A stretch of DNA of 64,000 nt from Theileria orientalis strain Shintoku. Its lineage: Eukaryota > Apicomplexa > Aconoidasida > Piroplasmida > Theileriidae. The notes under the pieces are model-generated. The model saw nothing but the letters and a program-made list of their open reading frames with translations. It had not been told where the DNA came from and searched no databases. Below, piece by piece: positions 51,221 to 60,798 of this stretch (the stretch's first letter is position 1; every line of letters begins with the position of its first letter). The stretch spans positions 910,001-974,000 of the forward strand of contig NC_025260.1 of the NCBI RefSeq assembly GCF_000740895.1, read 5' to 3'. The position numbers and the translations under genes are program-made.

Positions 51221-54178
51221 TTAGCATTGATAAAACGTAATGTTTATCTTTGAGATTAGCAAGTAGATCAGGAACAGAATCCATCCAGTGATCGTGCCGA
51301 TAAAAAACGAAAAGTAATTTTCATCAACCTGCTTGAAGTTACCCTTGTAGAATGCGATAGTGTAGTCGGAAAGATCAAGTCGCTTCAGGCACTTGCACAC
51401 GCAGCCGGAGCACTTTCCGGTTTCGTTGCAGCACTTGGCATCCTTGCTATGAATAACGGTTTTCTCGCAAACTGCGCATCCGAAGTTCGCAGATTTTGTG
51501 CAGCAGCACCCGCAGCTTGAGCACGATGCATCAGAAGGGTTACAACAGCACGCCTGCAAATCAAACTGTACCCGGGCCCACGAGTTGTTTGAAGCAAACG
51601 ATAGGCACACGAAGTTGATGGACGTTAAAATAATGTAAGCCCTGTCGTTCTTTAAATCGAAGCCCTTCCTATAAATCCGATACAAAAATACAACCAAGAA
51701 TAGTATGACAGAAACAACAGTTGAAAACAAATCCAAAGTCTTAATATGATTGGTAATGCCAGAACTGCGCTTAAAAACAACGACGGTTGTAAAGAAGTTG
51801 TAAATGCTTATGACACAAAGGGAAGAGAGAATGTATCTATTAGGATTAGAGTTTAGAAGAACCGCAAAGCCGTAAATGGAAAGAGAACTGTTGATTATCC
51901 TAGTGTAGAACTGACTATCCAAAGGCTTTTGAAAGAAAACAGCCGGGTCAAAAAAAAGAAAAGCAGGAGATGGCAGTTTCGCCAACCTAAAGTCCAAAAA
52001 ATTGTCAATTTCATAAGGAAAGTAAAGATATAAAACGATCGAAAAAACCAAACAGAAGAAAAAGACTAAGCTCCAGACGATTAAATATGCGATTTTGTAG
52101 CGCAGAACTGAATTGTGGAAAAACCGTAGCACGAAGTAGAGAGTAGGCACGAACCCCCAATGAACAAGAGATAAGAAATGAGATCGCTCGACGTAAGTGA
52201 TTTTAAAGTTGTAGTAAGCCAGCATGTTGATAAAAATGAAGAAAGTGAGGCCGTAGAAAAAGAGAAGAACAGCAAACGCGTACATAAAGGTCGGGCGGCG
52301 CACAAAGTAGGTGAGATAGAGCAGGCAGACCTTGAAAATAGCCAAAAAAACCACAAACACGGTGATGTTCACGTAATCAGGGCTCCTCTTAACGTAGAAG
52401 GCCCACACAAGGTGAGGCAGGATGAAGAACAAGACATAGAAAATGATGCAAGCCGTCCGCTCGGATTTGAAGCCAAGAGACTCAGAAAACTTGAAAATTG
52501 AAATGAGGACCAGAAACGCGTTGCTGACGTAGTAGAGTGAAAAGGAGCCTAGCACGACGGCGATGGTGATGTTCTTCTGCTCCGAGTAGTCCTTTAGCCC
52601 CTTGAGCCTCAGCCTGAATTCGTCCATGGTCCACTTCCTCTCGCGGAACCCCGCGCTGATGGTGATGAAGACGCAGAGAACAACGAAGGGAATGAACCAG
52701 AGAAATATGCTCAGGATCTTGAAGCTGGAGTCGTCGCCGGCGTCCTCATCCTCAGTGGGATTTAAGTGGCAGTAGACCGAGTACACGATCGAGACGGAGA
52801 TGAGCGCTGCGATGACGTAGAGAGCCTGCTTGGGGGACCGCTTGTAAATGCGGTCTAGCACGTACTGAAGGCCAGTGCCGACGACGAAGCCGACGCCGTA
52901 AGAGATGCCCATTAGCGTGCACTCGTTGTCCGTGTGGTGCTCGCTGATGTAACTTATCGTCTGCTGCTCGCTCGAGGAGGACACGATGGCGAACAGGACG
53001 ATGGAAACAATGCCGTAAATCTCCGAAGTGCTGGTGAAGCAGAAGAAGGAGATGATGTGGAAGACGTAAATCACGGAGGAAGTGATGTGAATGCCGGCAA
53101 ACTGGTTGAAAAAGGAAATTATGGGCGTGGGCACGAAGACAAACAGCAAAATCAGAGGGAACAGGTCCAGCAGCCTCTGGTTGTAGTGGAAGTACGACGA
53201 GAACATCTTCCTGTAGTACACGGAGCAGTTCACGGGGATCGAGAAGACGATGAGGTTGAGCCAGAGTCGAGAGTTGCTCAGCTTGGCCCCGAGCTCCGAA
53301 AACCCCTTGTCAGTGCGCGAGTGGATCTTGAGGGGGACGAAGAGGAGCGTGAGCATGAACGAGGGCACGATCCCCCAGAGCAGGTACGAGCCGAGGACCT
53401 CGTAAAACCGCAGCCGGAACCGCCGCATGGCCCTGTGCATGAGCACGGGCAGAATGGCGCACATGTTGTCGAAGAAGATGACCATGCCGTCCGCAAGGCT
53501 GGTCGCCTCGGGGAAGAGCCTGCCCAGGTGCACCGACGTGATGAAAATGGCGCCGCCGAAGACGCCCCAAAAGGCGAAGGACATCTTCAGCCAGGCCCTA
53601 CTCGAGTGGAAGAAGAAGATGGACAAAAAGGCCATGAAGCCGAACATGTACCCTGAGATCATCACCGGGTAAAGTCCGAGGTAGTCGGTGAGTGGGCCCG
53701 CCACGGAGTAGGTGAGGAACTCCGAGTAGAAGATGTAGAGCGCCAGCTGCCCAATGGCGTCCCTCTGCTCGTCGCAAACCACAACCCCAGGCACCGCTGC
53801 CGAAACCTCCCTCTGCGTGCACAGCTCCGAGAAGACCATGTCGTCGACGAGGATCCTCTCGAAGACGGGCCAGTTGTAGTACAAGCTGGAAGTGAGGAAA
53901 ATTATGATAGAATAGACGAGGAGAACTGAAAAGGGACTGATGTTGAAGGGGCACGCTTGAATCTGCGTTTTAATAGATATCTCCTCAGATCCCTTTTTGT
54001 CGTTTACGCCGTCATTGCCCTTTAAACCGTTATTGCCGATTAACCCTTCTTTGCCAGTTACACCGTTGTTGATGCCACTTGATGCCTGTGTAGCCTTAGC
54101 AACGCCGTTATTTGGTCCCTTGTTTCCTGCCTTTGCTTTTCCTGTACTTTGTGCTTCTGGTTTTTTAGTTTCTGTCAT
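51221..54178 (-). CDS. ApiAT/SLC43-like MFS transporter with cysteine cluster, paralogue 1
   Basis: A single open frame; the first ATG is at 54178, giving 985 residues. The start matches the SLC43/ApiAT pattern: a first span followed by SSLYYNWPVFERILVDD, then LCT, CDEQRDAIGQLALYIFYSEFLTYSVAGPLTDYLGLYP, and SVHLGRLFPEATSLADG. Members of this family in apicomplexans carry amino acids, so an amino-acid substrate is likely. After the usual twelve spans (to about residue 480) come many further hydrophobic segments. A dense cysteine cluster follows near the end (CCCNPSDASCSSCGCCC and CVCKCLKR), then a last span. The cytosolic N-terminus is Gly/Asn/Lys-rich with GNNG-like repeats. The gene lies between the two copies of the 381-bp repeat. 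Confidence 0.8.
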   Translation of the reverse strand: MTETKKPEAQSTGKAKAGNKGPNNGVAKATQASSGINNGVTGKEGLIGNNGLKGNDGVNDKKGSEEISIKTQIQACPFNISPFSVLLVYSIIIFLTSSLYYNWPVFERILVDDMVFSELCTQREVSAAVPGVVVCDEQRDAIGQLALYIFYSEFLTYSVAGPLTDYLGLYPVMISGYMFGFMAFLSIFFFHSSRAWLKMSFAFWGVFGGAIFITSVHLGRLFPEATSLADGMVIFFDNMCAILPVLMHRAMRRFRLRFYEVLGSYLLWGIVPSFMLTLLFVPLKIHSRTDKGFSELGAKLSNSRLWLNLIVFSIPVNCSVYYRKMFSSYFHYNQRLLDLFPLILLFVFVPTPIISFFNQFAGIHITSSVIYVFHIISFFCFTSTSEIYGIVSIVLFAIVSSSSEQQTISYISEHHTDNECTLMGISYGVGFVVGTGLQYVLDRIYKRSPKQALYVIAALISVSIVYSVYCHLNPTEDEDAGDDSSFKILSIFLWFIPFVVLCVFITISAGFRERKWTMDEFRLRLKGLKDYSEQKNITIAVVLGSFSLYYVSNAFLVLISIFKFSESLGFKSERTACIIFYVLFFILPHLVWAFYVKRSPDYVNITVFVVFLAIFKVCLLYLTYFVRRPTFMYAFAVLLFFYGLTFFIFINMLAYYNFKITYVERSHFLSLVHWGFVPTLYFVLRFFHNSVLRYKIAYLIVWSLVFFFCLVFSIVLYLYFPYEIDNFLDFRLAKLPSPAFLFFDPAVFFQKPLDSQFYTRIINSSLSIYGFAVLLNSNPNRYILSSLCVISIYNFFTTVVVFKRSSGITNHIKTLDLFSTVVSVILFLVVFLYRIYRKGFDLKNDRAYIILTSINFVCLSFASNNSWARVQFDLQACCCNPSDASCSSCGCCCTKSANFGCAVCEKTVIHSKDAKCCNETGKCSGCVCKCLKRLDLSDYTIAFYKGNFKQVDENYFSFFIGTITGWILFLIYLLISKINITFYQC

Positions 54179-54631
54179 GTTCACATCAACAGTGCGAAGA
54201 GAATTTATTTAATTATATTGAGTTGAGTCAGGAATTCAATGACTAAACTTCTGCCGAAATGGAATTTTCCAATTAAATATACTGCATAGATCTTGTAAAA
54301 AAACTTCATTCCGCAATGCGATTAGTTGAAACAGATTGAATCTTTGTCGACTGCGAGTCCCTGTGTTGTGTTCACTACAGATAAGACGGTAAGATGATAG
54401 AATCGGGAAGAATACGTGTCAATTAGTCAGAAGATTTAAAATAGCCTTAGACCCTGGGTTAGCAAGTGTGTTTATGATCCTTCAACCATCCACAAGTAGT
54501 CGATAGTGAATAAAACTGAGAATACCGACATTTGAAGCTATTTAGGCGTTATAGCGGTTATGGTAAATTATTAAATGCTAATTGAAGTAGTTTCAGCAAA
54601 GTGTGTGAGTAAATCGCACGAGAACGCCTTG
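54179..54631. other. Upstream region of transporter 1
   Basis: About 450 bp of AT-rich DNA between the transporter ATG and repeat copy B. It presumably contains the transporter promoter. It is not repeated elsewhere in the window as far as I can see. Confidence 0.4.
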
Positions 54632-54676
54632 TGATAGTGACGTGTAGTTTAAAATACAGAATCGAGTTGATTTCAT
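54632..54676 (-). pseudogene. Orphan 5' end of the GRP170 gene
   Basis: On the minus strand, the ATG at 54676 opens MKSTRFCILNYTSLS exactly as in GRP170. Beyond 54632 the reading frame leaves the duplicated segment and ends soon after. If the duplicated upstream DNA holds the GRP170 promoter, it may still be active here. Confidence 0.85.
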
Positions 54677-55012
54677 ATTGGTTTATGTTTCGTTGATTTG
54701 TCGACTAATTAGTATACATTTTGTGGTTTATTATGTTAATTTGTGTTTTGTTATGTTATCAATAGAAGCTGTTATTGATTCCTGATGCACTACAACTATA
54801 TCATAAAATACTGATATATGATAGTGACAAATACACGAATGTTAAATATTGTGTGTCAACGACTACGCTTTTGAGTGTGTGAGTTGATGGGTACTTGGAA
54901 TCTGTAGTTGCACAAACCACTCGCGATATAATCAGTTAGTGTGTCTGGGTGGCCTGTATCTCCTGTGTCGACTACTCACATTTACACCAATTCTGAGTTT
55001 ATAATACTCCAA
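54632..55012. repeat. 381-bp direct repeat, copy B
   Basis: A perfect copy of 50680-51060. Its right end (from 54932) is the genuine 3' end of the GcvT-family gene. Its left end contains a copy of the GRP170 ATG and first 15 codons on the minus strand (from 54676), which then runs into unrelated sequence and stops after about 12 more codons. Confidence 0.97.
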
Positions 55013-57184
55013 AGCGTTCGTTAAATCATGACTGTTTATCATATCAGTCTTATTTGTTTTTGAAAGTGCCTCTGGTGTCATGGATTCCTCGGTTATTTGC
55101 TTGTTGATCTCTTCCCACCTTTTACAGGCCATATCCAGGGTTGCGTTAATCTTCTTCTTGTGGTTCTTTATGATCTCCTTCCAAAGTTGCTTTTTGGTTT
55201 TCACACCAGTTTCTTTCTCGCCTCTAATTAGTTGTTTCTGTTCTCCCATCTTTTTAACTTGAGACTTCAGGTACGTAACATTCTCAGTTTTGGACTTATG
55301 GTCCCTCGACACCTTGAGGTTGCGTTTAATGAATGGCAACCTAACAATGGTTCCTGAGCAGAATGTCTTCAAAACGTTGCTTCTATAGTATTTCTTGTAC
55401 TTTGCCTTGGAAACAGTTTCATCAGGCTCCTTTGGAATACTGATCACCACCGGCTAAATCATTGTTAATTAATCTTGCACATACCGTGTCGTGCTTCGCG
55501 TAGTCGCGATCGACGTAGCAGTGTGATATGTACATTCCTAAAGCGGGGCTGAAGGCAGAGGAGGTCACCAATCCTAAATAAGTTTGTTCTGTTTACACCT
55601 AACAAATCTCTACAACTGATAGTGATTACGCCTAATAATCTAATTACACCTAATAGTATGTTTGTGTATCAACTATGTCTGCCTGAATTAACTATTACCT
55701 ATTGGCATCCTCGTTGACCTTGTTAACACTTTGCAACTTGGCGTCAGCATTGTACTTGAGATGAGACCCACTCTCCTAAAAATTGAGGTAAGGTTGCGTG
55801 TTACGTACATCTTCGATATTCCGTCCACAATGTTGTGGCCAAAGTTCCTGTGGCCGAATATTATTTTACTTCGTATCTTCTCCACGTCCACGTTCCACAT
55901 CAGCGACGAGTGCAGGGGCGTCGACTCTGGCGTCAGGTCGACCTCCGGCCTTACTACTCCGCTTTCCAGCCTTGCGATATCGTACGTTTCAAACCCTATT
56001 TTCCTTACGCTCCCGTGGGACAGCAGCAAACTGACGTATTACATTAGGTTGTGCACTTACTTCTTAAATTCTGCAAAACACTCGGAGGGTACTATGAACT
56101 CCAGGCCCTCCTCCACATCTGATACTCGGTAGCAAATAATTTTACAATCCTTGCTCGTAAAATTTATGTAAAAGCTCTTCATGAACAGTTTCGGGAATCC
56201 CGAGTCTCGGTTTTCCAGTCCACCAGAATCCTTGGGTGCCGATCCGTCCATATGCTCAATTGTCATCTGATTTCGTTTGTCTTCCAGCAACTCTGCGAAA
56301 ACTTCACGTGAAAGGGGCCCGTATAGGTTGACCACCTTGAATTTATCCTGTGGACTCACTTTTACATCCAAAGCAAACGCCTTTAGGTGAACTGAGTAGG
56401 AGCTGATGTAGTCTAACACATCGTTCTTCTTATTCCCTGTTGTCACCAACAGGTAGTGGCCGTCAAGCTTCGAAACGAAGCACGTGTCCAAAATTACACC
56501 TTTGGAGTCAAGAAGGCAGCTGTACTTGACGTCGCCGGCACACATTGTGGAAACTGAGGATGAGAGCACTTGATTAAGGAAATACTCTGAATTGGAGCCT
56601 GAGACTCTTAAAATGCGTGAACTGGCCTTCTCGAAAAACACTGATAATTTTCTCATGGAATCGTAGTCGGAATGTTGCGATATGTGTGACGAGTGTTCGT
56701 TGCTGTGATTGCTTGTATCGATCGTTTCGTGACTCCTGGTCTCACTGCCTTTACTACTCAGAAGTGACCTTGAGTGTTTGTGTACGTTTGATATAGGGTT
56801 GTAATTAAATCTGGACTCGACTATTTCTATGATTTTATTATGTACAGGCTGACGGTCCGACGTTAGAGATTTGTAGTTATAAACCAGGTCAAGGTATGAA
56901 TCGGCCAGTTCATAAAAATCGGTATGACCGCTGTTCACACCTGTCTTGTTTAATTCTATCATCGTGCCTATTAATTTAGTGTCGATGTCGACACATGACT
57001 GAAGCTTGAGTCTATCGGCTTCATCGCGTGTTGGAATACTAAAGTTGAGTGAAAGTAGAGGGTCTTTTAGCCATCCGACATTGCGGTAATTAAAATTTTT
57101 GCGATTAATCCTGTTTTTGATTAAGTTACGAACGAGGTGATTGCTGCCAGCACGTTTCGCCAAGATTCTATTGACAAACGACAT
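54932..57184 (-). CDS. Glycine-cleavage T-protein family (GcvT) aminomethyltransferase
   Basis: Five exons (57184-56061, 56030-55809, 55775-55699, 55573-55486, and about 55453-54932) give about 677 residues, far above the usual 400. T-protein moves the aminomethyl carbon of glycine to tetrahydrofolate in mitochondria. The basic N-terminus fits a mitochondrial presequence. Family blocks include RKIGFETYDIARLESGVV and TPLHSSLMWNVD in the folate domain. The GcvT C-terminal barrel shows MRVGLISSTML and MPIGLVTSSAFSPALGMYIS, which appear only after splicing. The extra length comes from a Ser/His-rich insert (about residues 130-175) and a lysine-rich C-terminal extension of about 130 residues. The fold-related IBA57 is less likely because its KGCxxGQE motif is absent. 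Confidence 0.75.
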
Positions 57185-57551
57185 TTAAGTGGAGTTGAAC
57201 CCAAATATTATGTTACACATTTAAGTTTTATTTGGCGAAATGTATTTATTATGCCAAGGTGTGATTATTCACCCAGGTAGTAAGACAGTATTAATGACAT
57301 AGCTATGGGGAGCAAAACTAAAATCACGAAAAGGCCCCGGGACCTACGATTTAAATGATATGGGCCCTTTTATTGTATCATAGATTGTGTATTTAACCAT
57401 ATACTTGTAAGTTGACAGAGAAATAGTTTGTCACGCCAATCGGCCGTAAATTTAGTTGAGAGACGATTCAATTCACGATAGTTTTACAAAACCGAATCCG
57501 AAATGGATGAAACTCACGTTTTCGTTTTCAATGTAGCATGGTTTTAATAAA
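57185..57551. promoter_or_regulatory. Divergent intergenic region
   Basis: About 370 bp between the GcvT-family gene (minus) and transporter 2 (plus), presumably with both promoters. A GC-rich word, GGCCCCGGGACC, stands near 57331-57342. Its role is unknown. Confidence 0.4.
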
Positions 57552-60536
57552 ATGGCCTGTAAAAGCGACAAGTGTGTCTCGGAGCCGGAGAAACAGATCA
57601 GCTCAGACGAACATCCGACACCCTTCAACCTCGGACCGATGGGAGTGCTCATGGTCTTCTGTATCATCATGTCGCTGGCATCCAGTCTGTACCACAACTG
57701 GCCAGCCATCGAAAGAATATTTATAGACGACAGGGTGTTCGACTCACTATGCACGGAGCAGCAGAGAAAAAACGCAATTCCAGGCTTCTTCGTGTGCGAT
57801 AAGCAGAGAGACGCAATCGGAGACCTGACGCTGTACGTGTTCTTCTCAGAGTTCGTGGCCTTCTCGCTCTGCGGACCGCTGGCGGACGTGCTGGGCGTGT
57901 ATCCGATCCTGAACATCGGCTTCATGGCAGGATTCTTCGCCTTCCTGGCAATCTATTATTTTCACTCGAACCTTGCAGTGCTTAAGCTGGCGTGCTGCTT
58001 TTGGGGATTCTCAGGAGGCTCAGTGATCATCGTGTCAGTGCACTTCGCGAGAATGTTCCCAGATACGACGAGTCTGGCGGACGGAATGATGATCTTCTTC
58101 GAAAACATATCATCGGTGATACCGATCATAATAGGGAAAATCATGAAGAAGTATAAGCTGACGTACTACCAGGCCTTCGGCTCGTACGTGGTCTGGGGGA
58201 TCCTGCCGTCGTTCCTGCTGGCAATCACGTTCATCCCCTCGAGAATCGCGTCGAAAAACGAAGACTCGCCGGCGAAGAAGGAACTGGGCGAGGAGCTGAA
58301 GAACCAGAAGTTCTGGATGAACCTGGTGGTGTACGCGATCCCAGTGACGTCCTCGGTCTTCTACAGGAAGACGTTCTCGGCCTATTTCCTGAATAACCAG
58401 AGGCTGATCCAGGTCTTCCCGATCATACAGCTGTTCGTGTTCGCGCCGACGCCCTTTGTCGCAGTGCTGGACCAGTTCCTGGGAATACACCTGACGTCCT
58501 CGCTGCTCTACGTGTGCTACATCGTGGGATTCTGCTGCTTCATGTACCCGACGAGAGCATACGGGCTCATGTCGATCATGTGCTTCGTGGTCGCACACGC
58601 GGCGGAGCACCAGATCATGCACTATATCAGCCTCTACCACCCGAACTACGAGTCGACGCTCATGGGAATCTCGTACGCAGTGGTGTGCGTGGTCGGATCG
58701 ATGCTGGAGAGAATGTTCACGCTGATATACAACAGGATCTCGCCGAGGGCGGTGATATACATCATCTCGGGCCTGCTGGTGCTCTCGATCATATACTCGA
58801 TCTACTGCCACCTGGACACGGCCTGCGGGAAGACGGACACCAAGAAAATCACGAGTTTCAAGATCATATACGTGATCTTCTGGCTGATCCCGTTTCTGAT
58901 GCTGTGTCTGGTCCTGTCGGTGAGGGGGCTGTACACGAAGAGGAAGGAGACGAAGAAGCCGACTGATGAAACGCTGGCACAGTACCTGTACCAGAAGATA
59001 GCGACGATATCAATCACGTTCTACGCGTTCACATTCTACTACGTAAGCACGGTCTTCCTGGTCCTCGTGTCAATATTCGAGAACTCGAACAAGATGAGGG
59101 AGCAGCGGCTGAGAGGGCTCACGCTCTTCGTCTTCCTAATCTGCTTCTTCGTGCTGCCGCAGCTGGTGGTCATCGTGCAGTTCAGGTTCTTCAAAGGATT
59201 CGTGAACATCACGGTCTTCACCTTCCTGCTATTCGTGTTCAAGGCGTCGCTATTCGCGGCGAGGTACGTGATACGGTCGAAGTACTTCGTGACCTGCTTC
59301 GCAATCTTCCTGTTCATGTACGGATACGTCTTCTTCATGTTCACGTACATGCTCACATTCTACAACATGCAGATCACGTTCGCGGAGAGGAAGTACAGGT
59401 CCTCGCTGTTGCACATCGGGAGCACGTTCACTATATTCATTCTCTTCAGGTTCTTCTACAGAGAGCTCGTTAAGTTCACGCGCAAGTACTACGTGCTCTG
59501 GGTGTTCACCATGTGCTTCTACCTCTTCTTCGCGACGATCCTGTACCTCTACTTCTCGTACGAGATGGACATTCCGTACACGTGGTACTCGGCGAACCTG
59601 TGCTTCCCGAAGGGCCTGAAGGAGGACCCGTCGAAGTACTTCGACGCCACGTGCGTGGGAGTCGTGTCGAACTTTGCGCTGACGATACTCAACTTCGCCC
59701 TCATTCTGAGCACGAAGATAACGAAGACGCTGCACTGGCTGTTCCTGGCCCTGGTGACACTGGACTCCCTGGCGGCGCTGACGGTGTTACTGCCCCAAAA
59801 CATCGGCCTCTGGAACACAGAGACGCCCTGTTGCGTTATATCAGTGGCCTCGATCATCGTGTCTCTGATCCTGATGGCCCTGAGACTGTTTTTCAAGGCA
59901 GACACGACCACGGGAACCATGGCGTCCACGGTACTCATGATTTCTAACTTTGTACTCCTGACACTGTCGAACAACCTGTGCTGGCTGAGGGCCCAGTACG
60001 AGCTGCAGAAAAAGAGCCTGTGCAACTGCTGCTGCAAAAACCTGGAAAACGGCTGCTGCAATAACGGCTGTTGTGCCAAGAGAGCAGACGGCCAGTGCCA
60101 TAAGAAGTGCACGTGTATATCCTCGGACTGCAGGCACTGCCACCCCGAGTTGCATCAAGAATTACCGAAAGAAGAGAACGGACAGGAAAAGAACGGAGCG
60201 AAAGGTGGAGACGGATCAAATGGCAGCACCGGAGAAGGTCAGAACGGGGGAGCGGAAGAGAACGGGAATGATAATGGAAACGGCAATGGGAATGGTAATG
60301 GAAAAAAGAGAAAACCAGTGTATATGGCTTCATGTCTGAGCTGCGAAATAAACAAGTGCTCGAAGACGATTTCAACCAGAGACAATCACATAATATTCTG
60401 TTTCTATGAAACGGAGCACCCTGAGGTGAACAAGAAGTTTATGCAATTTTACCTAGGATCTATCCTCGGATGGGCCCTATTCATCATTTACATGGGCATT
60501 TCGAAGGATAGATACCAGTTTCACTCGTACCTGTAA
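57552..60536 (+). CDS. ApiAT/SLC43-like MFS transporter with cysteine cluster, paralogue 2
   Basis: A single open frame of 994 residues, clearly related to the transporter at 51221-54178 along its whole length. Shared blocks: SSLYHNWPAIERIFIDD, CDKQRDAIGDLTLYVFFSEF, SVHFARMFPDTTSLADGMM, a second hydrophobic region starting near FYAFTFYYVSTVFLVLVSIF, and a terminal cysteine cluster (LCNCCCKNLENGCCNNGCC, then CHKKCTCISSDCRHC). The cluster is followed by an Asn/Gly-rich loop and a final span (YLGSILGWALFIIYMGI). The membrane part is rich in Phe and Tyr. An amino-acid transport role is inferred from the family. No signal peptide precedes the first span. The two paralogues face each other around the GcvT-family gene. 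Confidence 0.8.
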   Translation: MACKSDKCVSEPEKQISSDEHPTPFNLGPMGVLMVFCIIMSLASSLYHNWPAIERIFIDDRVFDSLCTEQQRKNAIPGFFVCDKQRDAIGDLTLYVFFSEFVAFSLCGPLADVLGVYPILNIGFMAGFFAFLAIYYFHSNLAVLKLACCFWGFSGGSVIIVSVHFARMFPDTTSLADGMMIFFENISSVIPIIIGKIMKKYKLTYYQAFGSYVVWGILPSFLLAITFIPSRIASKNEDSPAKKELGEELKNQKFWMNLVVYAIPVTSSVFYRKTFSAYFLNNQRLIQVFPIIQLFVFAPTPFVAVLDQFLGIHLTSSLLYVCYIVGFCCFMYPTRAYGLMSIMCFVVAHAAEHQIMHYISLYHPNYESTLMGISYAVVCVVGSMLERMFTLIYNRISPRAVIYIISGLLVLSIIYSIYCHLDTACGKTDTKKITSFKIIYVIFWLIPFLMLCLVLSVRGLYTKRKETKKPTDETLAQYLYQKIATISITFYAFTFYYVSTVFLVLVSIFENSNKMREQRLRGLTLFVFLICFFVLPQLVVIVQFRFFKGFVNITVFTFLLFVFKASLFAARYVIRSKYFVTCFAIFLFMYGYVFFMFTYMLTFYNMQITFAERKYRSSLLHIGSTFTIFILFRFFYRELVKFTRKYYVLWVFTMCFYLFFATILYLYFSYEMDIPYTWYSANLCFPKGLKEDPSKYFDATCVGVVSNFALTILNFALILSTKITKTLHWLFLALVTLDSLAALTVLLPQNIGLWNTETPCCVISVASIIVSLILMALRLFFKADTTTGTMASTVLMISNFVLLTLSNNLCWLRAQYELQKKSLCNCCCKNLENGCCNNGCCAKRADGQCHKKCTCISSDCRHCHPELHQELPKEENGQEKNGAKGGDGSNGSTGEGQNGGAEENGNDNGNGNGNGNGKKRKPVYMASCLSCEINKCSKTISTRDNHIIFCFYETEHPEVNKKFMQFYLGSILGWALFIIYMGISKDRYQFHSYL

Positions 60537-60798
60537 ATTAATTTTTTTAAAATCGCTGTGCATATTAGTTATTGGTTATTTTTCTGTGTTGTTCTTGTAT
60601 GCGTTGGTGTGTTTACATTAGTTATTGGTAACAGTGCTTGTATGCGTATGAGTTATTGGTAGCAGTTCTTGTATGGATATCCGTTAGTGTTTGCATACTA
60701 GTTATTGGTAAGAGTGCTTGTATGCGTATGAGTTATTGGTAAGAGTGTCAATTTATAATGTGAAAAATAACAAATACGGGTACATAAATGGTAAAAAA
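60537..60798. repeat. Degenerate tandem repeat between convergent genes
   Basis: From about 60565 to 60745 a unit of the form TTAGTTATTGGTAACAGTGCTTGTATGCGTA recurs four to five times with changes. It is the shared 3' flank of transporter 2 and PRP4. No gene was seen. Confidence 0.8.

Noticed and set aside
52934..53656. Plus-strand open frame of 240 codons opposite transporter 1
   Set aside because: Antisense to conserved membrane spans. Its charged Glu/Arg/His/Gly composition is the expected complement of hydrophobic codons.
50680..55012. Transposon with terminal direct repeats
   Set aside because: The repeats contain host gene ends and no integrase, reverse transcriptase or terminal motif is present. 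The enclosed gene is a transporter. A rearrangement of host DNA fits better.
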